Of a DNA stretch of 64,000 nt, positions 22,210 to 34,577 are shown one piece after another. The translations under genes were made by a program, and so were the position numbers. The DNA is taken from positions 1,097,261 through 1,161,260 of the forward strand of contig JAPFBL010000231.1 of NCBI GenBank assembly GCA_026182355.1, written 5' to 3'. The first letter of the stretch is position 1. Each line of letters begins with the position of its first letter. A model generated the notes under the pieces. It had not been told where the DNA came from. It saw only the letters and a list, made by a program, of their open reading frames with translations, and did not search any database. This DNA comes from Hermatobates lingyangjiaoensis. Taxonomy: Eukaryota; Arthropoda; Insecta; Hemiptera; Hermatobatidae.

Positions 22210-25200
22210 TAATAATAATAATAACAATTCAGGTTCTTTAGAGCAATGATTTAAGTTTGATTTAATCGATATACCTCAACAAAATAAGTGAAATCATTAC
22301 ATGTATTATCTATATATTTGATAATAGTTTACCAGAGGATTCGATATTACGTCTGCTGTGCAAGCAAATTAAAATAAAACAAAACCTCATTTCACTGACA
22401 ACATGTTGAGTTCGATATTATGTTTACTTATAGTAAGGTTGAGTATAGGCTACTCCAGATTTTTTAGTTAATTTATTCAGCTAATTTTAGATATATATTA
22501 TATGCGAGATGATTAATTTTGTCTGGCCTCTGTTGCCTGTTTTTATAAAAAGAAGTATAGGAAGAGGTATTTTTATTTGTGATATATAAAATGGTTTGGC
22601 AGGGTTGGTTTAAAGGATTATTATCAAAATGAATGAAACAGTTTTATGGACTAGAAGTTTCAGGCCTATGTTGTAAACTCAACTGTTATTGGAAGGCTTA
22701 GTGGGAGAGAAATCTCTGAGTCGTAAAGATAACGTGAGTTTGTTTTAATAGTGGGTGTTGAGCTTACTGAAATCGAGAAACATTTGATAACCAGTCGACT
22801 GTGGTTATGTCATACATCATCCCAACAAAGGTTCTTTTAGAAAAGTTTATTTCATAGGAATAACGTTTCTTAATTAAAATTTAGGACATATCAAAATCTA
22901 ACAAAATGAGTTACATACAGAAAATTAATGTATAAAAACTTGACATTTTTTTATGTTTTTGTTATAACATAGGCAAACATTGCATTTGGAAAGATTACAT
23001 AAAAAGCAAGTAGGGCTTTAACAGAGGTATAGCAAATTATATATTGTTTTGTATAATATTATTGCTTCACTTGCTGATAAGTTGACTATACTCGTAGTTC
23101 TACAATGATAAACAATCTTGATATTTGTTAATGATGTAGGTTTATTAAATCATTATCAAACAAGAACATCTTAAGTCTTATGTTAAGGTTTACTTTTACT
23201 AGACAGTGGTTTCTGACTTCATTCATACATAGTAAAAGACAAAAATTCACTTACAGAGCCTGAGATCTTGTAAGCTTTTGTTAAAATAGAAGGTTGATTA
23301 CACCCTCAAGATAGAGTAGAAAAAGAAGATAATAAAACATAAAAACGCCATTGACAGCACAGAAATTTGCTCATATACTGCTTAATAACCTTAAAAGACA
23401 AGATTAAAAGTATTACAAAATCAGATAAAGGAAAAGAAAACTAGTTAGTTGTTGATGAGATTGATAAAGTAGTCAAAGTCACATGACAAATTACACCATG
23501 GAAACAAACAGTAAATAATATATATTGAGTCATATGCGAATCACGAAATCAGTTTTGTAGAGGCAGAATAATGAATTTGAGAAACAAAGAAGTTGTGCTG
23601 TTTTATTAAAGAAGAGTAAACGTAGATAAGTGTCATTGATCCATCAAGAACTAAAAAGAATACTGATCCTTGTGCGACTCGATTACATCACAGCATGTTT
23701 GTAGTTATCCAAGACCTTTTGTCACATAGATTAAATTAAAGTTTCATAATACCAGAGTGTACTGTGTAGCAAGTAAGAAAGTGTGTATGCTTTAGCAACG
23801 GCACAAACTCACTGGGCTGCTATGTGGAGACAGATTAAAATATTGACAACCTAGGAAGTTTTGAATCTTTCCCTAACAGCCTACTCACACTACACTGTTA
23901 GTTAGAGGTTGATTATTGTATTATTAGAATATAGGAAATACTAAGAAGTTTTGCAGTGTAGGGAATATATGTAGACAAACAAGTAAGTTCCGTATAGTCC
24001 CATTTAGACCTGAAAAACTAGCACTTTTAAGGGTGTCTAAAACTCGTCATTGTCAAGATATTACCCTTGGAGTTTACAAATTATATCCTGAATTTTTAAA
24101 TAATCTACAGGAGACAGAGCCAAAGAGGTATCGCTCCGCCTCAATAATGCTGTCTATAATAAAACAGTATTCCCATAATGACGTCGTAGTAACACATCCA
24201 TACTGCAGGAAGGCAAAAAGCCCCGCGCTGTTGGGAAGCTACCGTCCTACCACCTTGACCTATGTGATATTGTAAATATCAGAGGTATGGTACATAGTGG
24301 GTTACTAAGAACAATAAACCACGCATAGCGTGTGTGTGTTGTGTGTGGATCAATATATAAGTAAGACTATGGGAGTGTATCCAAGATTTCGTGGGAGTAC
24401 TGTAGTCCACACTGTTTAATAGCTTAAATTCAAATTATCCCAGGGAAAATGCAGATTTGAAGGAAAAATGCAGAATCCCCTATAGTACAGACGTATCCTA
24501 TTGTTTTTAAGCAATATTTCTTTATAGAAATGTCACATTTTTTGCCAAAATATTCTTATAGACAGCCTTTATTACCCTGAACTCGTAATTCTATAATATC
24601 GAAAGTTTGTATTAACGACAAAGGTCACAGCATTTGACACATCATTAAATAGTTACTCTCTTCCGTGATGCTTAGTTCAGTGTTAATTGAGACATACAAT
24701 AATTATAGTTTGCAAAATATTTATCTTCGGGTACACTATAGCAATATTGAGCGCAAAATGTCAAATATGTAGAACTACAAGACGAGCAGGTAACTGTTGG
24801 TACTTCTTTTGTAATAAAGTACGTTTCACAGGATTTAGCGTTGCTCTGAAAATAGTAGTGAATATTTCATGCAAGAATCCATATGTATTATGATAAATTC
24901 CATAAAGGTTTGTTAAACAGTACAACTTGTAGAGAGTTAAATAAATTTTGGATACATCATCCAAATATTAAAATGACTGATTTTATTCAAATCTTTTAAT
25001 TTTTAATCAAATATTTATGACTTCGTCAACCTCAAAACATGTAAATCCGTCTTAATCACAAAATGGATTGTTTTAATCACCATCTTTAGAGTAATATAAA
25101 AAGTAAAAACGGCTGTAATTTAACAGACTCTAATGTAGAATACTGTACTGCTGCACTTTTATAAATGTAACTACAATATAATGATAGTCTATTGCAAATT

Positions 25201-25550
25201 TGAATTAACTTATTTAGAAATACTTGAAATCAATAATAAAGATGTGACTGTTTAGAATTATTCAAAAATACTCAGGGCAATATGGAAAAGATGACAGAAT
25301 AAGTAATTTTATATCTTCTACCTCCTGGGTTCTTACAATTTACTGAATACCATTTACTGGGTTCTCAATACTACTGAAAACAACTGCCCACAAACAATGT
25401 TGCCATAAACAAAAGGATTACTCGAGTTACACTTTCCTTTAGTTTTTGTTTAATTAATAAAATAAAATATACAAAAGGAAGTGTTAATTCTCCCAATCTG
25501 TTGTTTCAAATTTCTTTTTGTAACAGTGTGATTACTTGTTCATAATCGAC
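22210..25550. other. AT-rich stretch with one repeat end
   Basis: At about 22430-22490 the minus strand reads ATCTGGAGTAGCCTATACTC, then CTTACTATAAGTAAACAT, the same end motif as the IR-A copies at 48796 and 50528. A (TAA)n run follows the Helitron. The frame at 24033-24275 (80 codons) has mixed composition but no family I know. Nothing else recognised. Confidence 0.5.
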
Positions 25551-25554
25551 TGAC

Positions 25555-25569
25555 TTAGGTTAGGTTAGG
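25555..25569. repeat. Three TTAGG units
   Basis: TTAGG three times, the arthropod telomere unit, next to a SINE. Short interstitial runs like this also arise by chance. Confidence 0.6.
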
Positions 25570-25629
25570 TTGCAGTGGCAGTCCCACAATGGAACTGCCC
25601 TTTGTGATACCACACAATGAAGATTGATT

Positions 25630-25863
25630 CTACAGTGGGAGTCCTAAATTTTGCCTAACTCAAATGTATTTAGAGTAGGGATCTTTAACGAGTACCTGAC
25701 ATCGTACAGGCTCGGGACCGGCGGTTTAACGTAATTCTCCGAGGAACGACGTGCTCAGATTTATTCACCTCCCGCGTGAATAAATCGAGGGCTAGGTGAG
25801 GATTGAACCCCGGTCCTATCAGTTCAGAGGTGAGCACGTAACCACTGAGCTAGCCTGGCCCCC
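25630..25863 (-). mobile_element. tRNA-derived SINE, copy 1
   Basis: The minus strand starts with a tRNA-like head: GGCTAGCTCAGTGG (box A, RC of 25842-25855), then GGGGTTCAATCC (box B, RC of 25800-25811). Next comes a body with TGAATAAATCTGAGCACGTC, CTCGGAGAATTACGTTAAAC, CCGGTCCCGAGCCTGTACGA and GATCCCTACTC, ending in GGACTCCCAC. Two more copies share head and body (36580-36835, 37891-38124). Transcription by RNA polymerase III from the two boxes is inferred from the family. Confidence 0.88.
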
Positions 25864-26009
25864 ATTGACTGACTTAAAACGAAAGACTGGTTTGAAGTTT
25901 TCTGCACAGACTTATGTATCCTATTATATTATACCAAATGATTGAATTCTAAGAGTGTTTTTAGGAAACACCTTTCATAATTATAGGCCGTAAAGCAAGG
26001 GCTGATAAG
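25864..26009. other. Short non-coding interval
   Basis: Nothing recognised. Confidence 0.4.
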
Positions 26010-26170
26010 AAGTCATATTCTTTCCATGCACCGCTGTAATTACCAGTTTCAGATCATATATCTGCTACTGTTGGCCCAACTATTCTGCTACAAGTGTCAA
26101 GTGTGTAAGAAAACGCCAGTAGTTCTTTATCTAATCAGTTAATTTACGTTATTATACATTGCGTAGTGAC
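26010..26170 (-). repeat. Jockey 3' terminal fragment
   Basis: In reverse complement it carries CAACAGTAGCAGATATATGA, CTGAAACTGGTAATTACAGC and GTGCATGGAAAGAA, colinear with the terminal block at 20580-20650 and 13320-13400, and more diverged than either. Confidence 0.6.
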
Positions 26171-27540
26171 AGTGGTAGTGAGTTAGTGTATTATTCAGTC
26201 ATTGGTGCAGTAACAAGTATTTCAGCTGGAGTAGTGAGGATCGACAGAGAATAGAACCATAAAACGCAAGATGTTTCTTTTTGCTATCGATATCTATTAT
26301 TACTCCAGTTTATTTTAATTAGAAAAATAATAATAAAGTAAAACATTAGTCTATTGTTTCAAAATAATCACATTAAGATCAAAGTAGTATAGAAAATAAA
26401 TTTCTCTACATTCGAAGAGTATTCATTCTGAAAAAACATATGAAAGCCATATTCTTAGTAGAGAAAAACCTTATTGTACAGGTAATTTTAAATTATAGGA
26501 GACGCAGGTTAGTATTCTTGATATCAAAATAAATATTAATTCGAACCCGTATTTTATACTAATGTTTATCCTCTGTTGGTATTAATTGTTTAATTTTTGT
26601 AATAATTGATATAATTAATATACTCAAATATAATAAATGAAACTATTAAATTGATTGTATTAAGTTGATAATACTTTTACTAGAGAATGTGATAATATAT
26701 CTACACAATAGGCACATTAAAATAAATCCAAAATTAAATTGCCTGTCAACATGTTTGATAATAAATTTAATTATAATAAAAATGATTGTATCCCATTATA
26801 CTTTTTAAGTTGTATATAAAGGAAATACTGGGTTTTTTTACACTATAGCTTTACCATAAAAATGTACGAGAAAATAATAACGTTGCATTCAAATGGTATA
26901 CCATTGGGGTCGTTTCCGTAGTGAGGATGAACACGTAGGCAGGCAAGTGGACTATTGATTTTTATATTTTTCTTGATTTATAAAGTTTTGAAGAGTGTTC
27001 ACATGACTGATGACATGTATTTATTCACTAGCATAATAACACTTTCACCAGTACATTACATTTTATACCGAGGAGCAGGTCATATGCTTTAACTGAAAAG
27101 GGAGGAACATTCCATACGCTAGTGATTCAAAAGCCACTCTTATTATGGAAATACATACCACTCAACACAAAAATTTGTAAAATTGATTCAAACTGACTGT
27201 AAATTTAATGTTTCATCAAAAAATATCGAACAACATTCTTCATCATAATCCCTGTATTTAAGTAATTACGATGTAATAATTAATTAATTTATCACATGTA
27301 ATTTTGTATATATATATATACATTCAAATGAAAACAGATGCGATCGGACTATACCTTTACAAACTTTGAAAAACATGAATGAAAAACCAGAATTAGGACT
27401 CACATTCAATATGTCTACCCTTTTAACGGTCGTTAATCAGGAAAGAAGGTTGAGTAGCGAAGAAGATGAAAGCCAACTAGACTGCTTCACAGAATATGTA
27501 CAGGTTGGCCACAACGAAATTTAAAATAAAGTTTAGTAGG
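26171..27540. other. AT-rich non-coding stretch
   Basis: A (TA)n tract at about 27306-27320 and another from 27548 bracket a 230-bp moderately complex segment holding the palindrome TTAACG-GT-CGTTAA (27423-27436). This may be another TA-embedded element, but no paired arms were seen. Confidence 0.4.
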
Positions 27541-27547
27541 AATGCTG

Positions 27548-27860
27548 ATATATATATATATATATATATATACACTTTTTCGTTGAAATACGATCCGAAA
27601 TGGACAAATATAGTTCAATATAGACAAAGAAACATAGAGAAATCAAATGAACACACTTACAGTCTCTAATTTTTGGTTTGAACGTCTTAGGAGAGATAAA
27701 GAGGGAAACCAAGCCAAGTTGGAGACCAACCGTCTCTGAACCGTGGCTTGGTTTTCTCTTTCCTCTGAAGACGGTTCAAACCAAAAATTAGAGACTGTAA
27801 GTGTGTTCTTTTGATTTCTCTATGTTTCTTTGTTATATTGACTATATATATATATATTAT
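27548..27860. mobile_element. Foldback element FB-2, copy with both arms
   Basis: Arms at about 27616-27715 and 27745-27840 are near-perfect reverse complements of about 96 bp (key words AACATAGAGAAATCAAA, ACAGTCTCTAATTTTTGG, AACCAAGCC) around a 29-nt spacer. A (TA)n tract lies on both sides (27548-27571, 27842-27857). No coding capacity. Confidence 0.8.
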
Positions 27861-27879
27861 AATATATACTATAAAATAT

Positions 27880-28066
27880 ACACTTTTTCGTTGAAATACG
27901 ATCCGAAATGGACAAATATAGTTCAATGTAGAAAAAAAACATAGAGAAATTAAAAGCAGTGCGCTTGGTTTCCTTCTCTTATCTCTCCTTAAGATGGTTC
28001 AAGCCGAAAATTAGAGACTGTCAGTGTGTGCTTTTAATTTCTCTATGTTTCTTTTTCTACATTTAA
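27880..28066. mobile_element. Foldback element FB-2, adjacent degenerate copy
   Basis: Starts with the same TACACTTTTTCGTTGAAATA and ATCCGAAATGGACAAATATA as the neighbouring copy. It keeps short outer arms (GTAGAAAAAAAACATAGAG / CTCTATGTTTCTTTTTCTAC) but has lost part of the left arm. It lies in direct orientation right after the first. Confidence 0.75.
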
Positions 28067-29343
28067 CTAAGTTAACAGTTAACTAAGACAATTCTATATT
28101 ATTATTACTATACACTTATTTAAAAGTCAATACAAAGTGTTAATTTCCCCGAGTAGTTTCCCCTTAGTTTAAAAACAAACTGGGAGTCAAAAAAATATAT
28201 ACTTTGAGAATTGAGATATTTACTAAAGAGATATTTTTAACAAGTGACATAAAATAAATAATTGCTTAATATTTAATAATTTCTGAGCTTAATTTAATGA
28301 TAACTTTTCATGAATATAAAACTGAAATATTCACTATATTTCATTACTTAACCATGCAAGTCATTTAAAATATTTTTCAACTTTTTAATGAGTCCATGAC
28401 GTACATGAATGCAATAAAATTTCATTAACTCTAAATAGGATTTATATACATGGTTTTCATCAACTTAGAGCATAAACTGTATAAAAACAGCATACTTCGT
28501 TTGAACTCAACATATAGAGTAAATCTCATTTATCTATAGTGAGCTAACCGAAATTACAAAAATATTAAAAAAACAGGATGAATAAACATGCAAAAAAGAC
28601 ACTTTTAATAGTTATTTAATTTCCTTTCAAATATTTGTTAACTCTTTGCCGTAGTTTAAAATTAGAAACGTTGGAAGAGGGGAGGATATATAAGGTTGCT
28701 AAATTTTAATTAAATTATTAGAAGTTTATAAATTACTATTTACAATGAAAAAGTGTAGTGGCATTGTAAATGACGAGACTTCAAGAAGGAAATACTTAAA
28801 ATAGCCAGGCTTGCACAAAGGCAGCTTTACAGTCAAGGCTGGCTATTAATTGAACTTTGATGTATCAATTAATTTATAATTTAATTAGAGTGTGTTCAAT
28901 TTAATTTCGTGTCGAATAAGTTGTAGCAGTTTAAACTTTGTGATAACATTTTTTAAATAGTGGTTTACCTCAATTAAAATTCTTGAAATTTAAGAATAAT
29001 GGAAATATTTTGAGACGAAAGAATTCTAATGAAGACGAAATTTTAGAGCAGGTGATATCTACTATAATTTGTAACAATATTGTTCTTAAATTGTAAGTTC
29101 GCTAATAAATTAAAATTAATCAATATGTATTCTCAGAGAAAAAAAAAAGACAAAGAAATATCCATGATATTAGAAAAAGAAGAATCGTTAAATACCTACA
29201 CATTCACTTGAAAAGCTAACACGTAAATACAAGCTATGGAATAAGTAAAGAATTGACAAAAAGGTTTATAGTTGGGTTTGTGAACCAAGGTAGTGTGGGT
29301 TAAAGAAAAAAAAAATGATGTGGTTGAGAAAGTAGTAGTGCTT
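28067..29343. other. AT-rich non-coding stretch
   Basis: Only a small imperfect stem AGCCAGGCTTG/CAAGGCTGGCT near 28804-28848. No gene. Confidence 0.5.
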
Positions 29344-30294
29344 TGACTTTATATGTATTCCTATGCCTTTCGGTCATATAACCACCAAAAATCAAATCAA
29401 GCCGACTAGTTTAACGTGCTGCCTGTATACTAGAAAGTAGGACCTGTTTTGACTTTATATGTGTTCCTACGCCTTTCGGTCATATAACCACCAAAAATCA
29501 AATCAAGCCGACTAGTTTAACGTGCTGCCTGTATACTAGGAAGTAGGACCTGTTTTGACTTTATATGTGTTCCTAAGCCTTTTGGCCATATAACCACCAA
29601 AAATCAAATCAAACCGACTAGTTTAACGTGCTGCCTGTATACTAAAAAGTAAGACCTGTTTTGACTTTATATGTGTTCCTAAGCCTTTCGGCCATATAAC
29701 CACCATTAATCAAATCAGGCCGACTAGTTTAACGTGCTGTCTGTATACTAGAAAGTAGGACCTGTTTTGACTTTATATGTGTTCCTAAGCCTTTTGGCCA
29801 TATAACCACCAAAAATCAAATCAAGCCGACTAGTTTAACGTGCTGCCTGTATACTAAAAAGTAAGACCTGTTTTGACTTTATATGTGTTCCTAAGCCTTT
29901 TGGCCATATGACCACCAAAAATCAAATCATGCCGACTAGTTTAACGTGCTGTCTGTATACTAGAAAGTAGGACCTGTTTTGACTTTATATGTGTTCCTAA
30001 GCCTTTTGGCCATGTGACCATCAAAAATCAAATCAAGCCGACTAGTTTAACGTGCTGCCTATATACTAGAAAGTAGGACCTGTTTTGACTTTATATGTGT
30101 TTCTAAGCCTTTCGGCCATATAACCACCATTAATCAAATCAGGCCGACTAGTTTAACGTGCTGTCTGTATACTAGAAAGTAGGACCTGTTTTGACTTTAT
30201 ATGTGTTCCTAACCCTTTCGGCCATGTGACCATCAAAAATCAAATCAAGCCGACTAGTTTAACGTGCTGCCTGTATACTAGAAATTAGGACCTG
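29344..30294. repeat. 106-bp tandem array, 9 units
   Basis: Period 106 bp (unit begins TTTGACTTTATATGTGTTCC). Variants are CGGTCATATAAC, TGGCCATATAAC, CGGCCATGTGACC, AAAAATC versus TTAATC, CTGCCTG versus CTGTCTG and AGAAAGTAGG versus AAAAAGTAAG. Units 4 and 8 share the TTAATC/AGGCCG/CTGTCTG set and units 3 and 5 share AAAAAGTAAG, showing exchange between units. The minus strand of each unit contains GGCAGCACGTTAAACTAG then TCGGC, faintly like the ACGTTAAAC..CGG core of the SINE body. No coding function. Confidence 0.92.
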
Positions 30295-30462
30295 ACACAT
30301 GTAACGCTACTGGTTCATATGGATTGTAATAATAATATTTTGTAAAGATGGTCTACTTTCCCTCCTGTATGACTCCTCCTTAACTGGAAGCGTATTTCAA
30401 TTCTTTATTTTCAAGACTTACTTTGTGTACTCTTACTATCGTATAGTAGATATACTATAGTA

Positions 30463-30560
30463 GTGATTTTGAGATTTTGACTGACTTACATATTCAATGG
30501 TCCCCAAAATCCTTTCCTGACGTTTCTTTTTTCGATGATGCTGTCTTGTTTGAGGTGGAG
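30463..30560 (-). repeat. Interspersed repeat family IR-A, diverged terminal fragment
   Basis: Reverse complement resembles 50300-50400: GACATCATCG-like, then ACGT, AGGATTTTGGGGACC, then AAAATCTCAAAATCACTA. Only about 100 bp. Confidence 0.45.
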
Positions 30561-31300
30561 GTTCTGCAACCAAAAGGCTGTGGGTGAATTACAGGCCACA
30601 GTTGATATTAATATTCTAATCAAATGTCAAATTAATATTCTACAAATGAAATTAAACACTATAGTGTAGAGTGTAGATGGACCCTACTATTTTTTAAAAA
30701 TATCTCATCATATACGTCTCTTTTATGACCAAAATATTATTTTAAATTATAATTGAGAAAACAGTTATGAACTGTTATTTAACTAAAAAAAAAACATTCC
30801 CCTTAACTAATTCTGGAGTGTTGAGTCTTTATTTATTTTATAAGTGACAGCAGTATGATTTGGAAAAAACTTCAATTTTTCAAAGTAACTGGAAAGGTCC
30901 TTATTATAGTAAAATGTAAAAAAAAATGCCTTTCGATTCATTTAGAATGTTTGTGGATGGATGCTGCAGGTTACACCATTTAACGAAAATAATAAAATTG
31001 TACAATAATACTCAAATTAAAGTTTGAGTCTTTGAGCTGAATAACTTTCTGAATAACTTTAGGGAATATAATTGGTGTTCTTGTACATTTTAAAATTTAA
31101 GAAAATGTTTCTTACTCTCAATGGTCTAATCATAAAAAAATAAGTTATATTTTACCAGTGATTAAAATGAGTATATGCGAAATATGTTTATATGAAAAAC
31201 AATGATGTTTCATTATTAACTTATCAAAAAATATTGAGCAAAATCTGATCACTACTTATTGAAGTGATCAGATTATAGTGAAATTAAACTATAAAAGACA
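30561..31300. other. AT-rich non-coding stretch
   Basis: Nothing recognised. Confidence 0.5.
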
Positions 31301-31301
31301 A

Positions 31302-32875
31302 TCTATGTATATAAAAAAAAACTCTGATATTCGCGTTTAATTTTTTTACAGGCTCTAAATTGAATAATATATTAAAAATGTTAGTGGAAATCGAGCCCAC
31401 GAACTTGGTATTGGAGATAAAGGGTGGTACCTTCCATCAGGGTGACTTTTAAACAATAAGCTTTGAAAACCTCATATAAATAAAGTTGAAATATTAAATA
31501 ATAGCTTTTCGACTTAAATTGTAATGATTCACTTATAATAAATTAGAAAGAGTAAATTTAATGAATAATACAGACGATAATATAGTTAACAGAAGTTCTA
31601 GAACTTATCAAATTAATATGAGTCAAATATTAACACCAAATAAGTATATCCGTAATCAAAAACACTTTGTCCAAATGTCTACATTTTTTTTTTTTTGATA
31701 ATATCTATTTACAATAAAAATGATAGAGTAAGGGCTTCCGATGAATAGCAAGGTACAGGAAATTTCTAAAGAAAACTAATTCTCTCTAAGTTAAGGAGTT
31801 CAGGACCAATTGCATTGGCTGTAGCCTCTCAGGAATTGACAACTTCTTCCAGTTGTCAAGAGAGGAACTGATGCTGATATCTATAATGCCTGAATCAGTC
31901 TTACTTAAGGCGCAAATGTACTAAATTCAATTTGAACTCTCAATATGAGAGTTCAAGAAGAAGATGAGGAATACTCTAAATTTCTAATAAATATTGGTGA
32001 AGACAGAGTAGAAAACAAATGAAATATTGAAGACATGTTTAACCGTGCACATAATATTGATTGGTATTGAATACTTTTACTCTTCATTCGGCAATCCACA
32101 AATATTGTTCACAGAAAATGAAATATTCAGTGAAATTAATCATAGGATCATTGAATAATTTTCAGGTGAAATTAAAGAATATATGTCATATAACTCGTGT
32201 ATGTTCGTGTAGGAACAGAACCTACACATTGTTCTCAAGAATTTCTTGACTCACTAGAGTTGTCTGGATTGCCCCAACATAAGCTAGAACTCAAAAAGGC
32301 TGATTCTTTCATGTCTATGTATGGGAAACATTGATCCACTGCGGTTATGTACAGAACTTGGTGTATGGCTGGAAAGCTAAGGTGCACAGCAATCAAAACG
32401 GTTATGTACAGAACAAGATTAATAACTGAGTAATTCTATGATAATGTCATTGTTTTAAAAAAATATCGTATCACGCTGTCAAGAGGAAATAGTTTTAATT
32501 CCAAAAATTGAAAATTGTTTTATCTGAAGAGGTCAACATTCCTTTTTTAAGAATTTAATTTTTAATTCAGTTAACATTTGTCATGACTATTCATAAGTCT
32601 CAAGGAAAAACTCTACAGAAAGTTTTAGTTCATTTATGTAAAACAGCATTTCAACATGGCCAGTTACATGTTGCTCTGAATAGGCTCAAACAGAAAGAAA
32701 ACATTAAAGTTTTTTTTTTGGGAAATTCAAATTGTACAAGAAATGTAAATGAAGAGAACTGTCTTAAAAATATCCTCACCATCCTTTTTATTAGAAATGA
32801 ATTAATTTACAGTTTATCTGCATTTATGTGAACATGATTGCAACAAAAAGGAAGGTGTTGGATGACCCAACCGGC
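31302..32875 (+). mobile_element. Third Helitron relic with helicase pieces
   Basis: A possible 5' terminus TCTATGTATATAAAAAAAAA follows an A at 31301, resembling the TCTATCTATATAA start of copy 1. The interior carries more helicase than the other copies (31780-32831). No CTAG end with hairpin was found, so the 3' boundary is approximate. Older and more decayed than the other two copies. Confidence 0.6.
31780..32831 (+). pseudogene. Helitron helicase, broken central and C-terminal parts
   Basis: In order: an ALAVASQELTT-like stretch (about 31810-31850) matching the region after the Walker A area; MRVQEEDEEYSKFLINIGED from 31945 (an acidic block typical of these helicases); LSGLPQHKLELKKA near 32262-32305; GNIDPLRLCTELGVW in another frame; then MTIHKSQGKTLQKVLVHLCK from 32583 (helicase motif V) and HGQLHVALNRLKQKENIKV (motif VI arginine). 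Between these are stops, frameshifts and a partly duplicated GGTTATGTACAGAAC segment (32343 and 32399). The Pif1-like family assignment is firm; function is lost. Confidence 0.8.
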
Positions 32876-33630
32876 CATGGTTGGTTTGGTGGAGTTATAA
32901 AAACTATAAAGTCAACTTGCGATAATGGATAACACTTGTTGATTTATTAGTATTGACATAAAAATTCAATAACAGAACCAATCATTCATAATTCTTTTTA
33001 TCTTAGGGTTTCGTAGAAGAAATGTAAACATATTACCAAAGCTGCTGGTTACCAAACCAGGGATATATAGACTATCTACCATGTCATTATAAGAGAAGGA
33101 GTGTTTAATGTAACTGCCTTTGAGCTTATGCAGCATGCTATCCAAATTACTGAATGATAAGTGAAGGGCACAAATCTACACATAAATTCAGTTACAGTGG
33201 TTCTTATTGCTTTCTCAAGGATAAACAATGTAGGTCTTAAAGATATTTTAATTAAAAATACTAAATTAGAACTCTCAGAGGTACGCAATAACCCTTCAGC
33301 CTGTTTAAATTAAACACTAAAATAGAAAAGCTAGGTATCAAATACATTGACCTAAAGCACAAAATCAATATTCTGCTGTAAGAGATTCATTGGTAAAACA
33401 TTGGGTCTTACTCCAAATTTACACTTTTATTCTAAAAAAACTATCATTACATCTTTCATAAAACACATAGTGTTAAAGACATTGATAGTGTGTTAAAGAC
33501 TCATTAAAATACAAACAAGATCCTGAGGATAACAAGAGCAGTGACAATCTGCCCTATACCCAGCATGGAAAAATTATTATACTTCCTCCACCAAGATGCT
33601 TTGATTCAGTATGTATTTGCACTCTACTTA
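32876..33630. other. AT-rich non-coding stretch
   Basis: Nothing recognised. An inverted ACCAAACC/GGTTGG-type pattern near 32870-32895 is too short to interpret. Confidence 0.4.
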
Positions 33631-33632
33631 AA

Positions 33633-33842
33633 GTGGCAAAAATTAAAATGCATTCAGAGAAAAAAATGTTGAAATATTTAATAGTACAAAACATTAATAT
33701 TTTAGCCTATATGTTGCCAGATGCTATAGCCCTTAGAGAATATTTGACAGGAGGTGAAGAAGCTATCACAAATTATCACATTGACATTCTTCATTTTAAG
33801 AATGAGGCACTTTTTGTTACACCAATGGTTCAAAATGAATAA
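33633..33842 (+). pseudogene. Possible fragment of a class-V aminotransferase-like gene
   Basis: An open stretch of 69 codons ending in TAA. The middle part, LPDAIALREYLTGGEEAITN followed by YHIDIL, has the look of the C-terminal segment of class-V PLP enzymes of the isopenicillin-epimerase/cysteine-desulfhydrase type, where an alanine-rich helix is followed by GGE-[EK]-x-I-x-x-Y. Only this short match supports it. The first 25 residues look unrelated, and an AG at 33705-33706 could be a splice acceptor. No PLP lysine region is present nearby. It could be an exon, a relic or chance. Confidence 0.25.
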
Positions 33843-34254
33843 TAAAACAATAATAAATAAGTTAACTATAATGTAGGTACCATGAGACAATAAGGTAAGT
33901 GTGCAGTTTGGGAATGGTTGAGCGAAAAAAGCCTTCTCAAAAGGCTTGAAGCCTTTTGTACAATTCACATGTACTTCCTCAATGATGCAATTGATGAATG
34001 AATGAAAAAAAAAGTGGATAGAATGTGGAAGACACAACCAGGTCTATTCAGTCTTAAAATCTCATTGCAACTGAACTTCAACTTGTAAAAAATAGCAAAC
34101 CTCCCAAGGAACGCTTTACATTTATGTACCCAATTAAACAAAACAATTTCACGAACTAAATAAACTGATTCACATAAATAACACACTGAAAAGAACACAC
34201 AGTTTCTATATCTTTTCTGTGTGTTCTTTATGTTAATGTAGTTTATATATATAT
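33843..34254. other. AT-rich non-coding stretch
   Basis: Contains a short stem AAAAGGCTT../AAGCCTTTT at about 33938-33958. Otherwise nothing recognised. Confidence 0.45.
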
Positions 34255-34546
34255 TTACTTAATAAATGGAAAGACTATCCAAACTAGACACAATAAGAGT
34301 TCAAAATCGAAGAAGAGTAACACAGAGTAAAGAAAATACCTACAAATGAAATTTCCGGACCATCCGTCTTCAGGAGAAAAGAGAAAGGGAGACGATGCAC
34401 GTTGTAGACGCAGGTGGTTACTTGCCGTTACTTTTACAACGCGCGTTGGTCTTACTTCTGTTTTCTCTTGAAGACGGATTGCCCAAAAAATTGAGTTTGT
34501 AAGTGTGTTTCTTTACTCTGTGTTACTCTTCTTCGATTTTGAACTC

Positions 34547-34553
<7 letters not shown>
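34255..34553. mobile_element. Foldback element FB-3, copy with both arms
   Basis: Left arm about 34290-34385 (GAGTTCAAAATCGAAGAAGA.., then CCGTCTTCAGGAGAAAAGAG) and right arm about 34458-34548 (CTGTTTTCTCTTGAAGACGG.., then CTTCTTCGATTTTGAACTCG) are imperfect reverse complements of about 90 bp around a 70-nt centre with GCACGTTGTAGACGC. A (TA)n tract follows at 34551 and a shorter one precedes near 34248. Related copies: 300-660 and 59180-59700. Confidence 0.75.

Positions 34554-34577
<24 letters not shown>

Noticed and set aside
24033..24275. 80-codon frame as a gene
   Set aside because: Mixed composition but no family signature, no supporting context and a non-ATG start.
29344..30294. CRISPR-like regular repeats
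   Set aside because: Units are head-to-tail 106-bp repeats with no unique spacers; a eukaryotic satellite.
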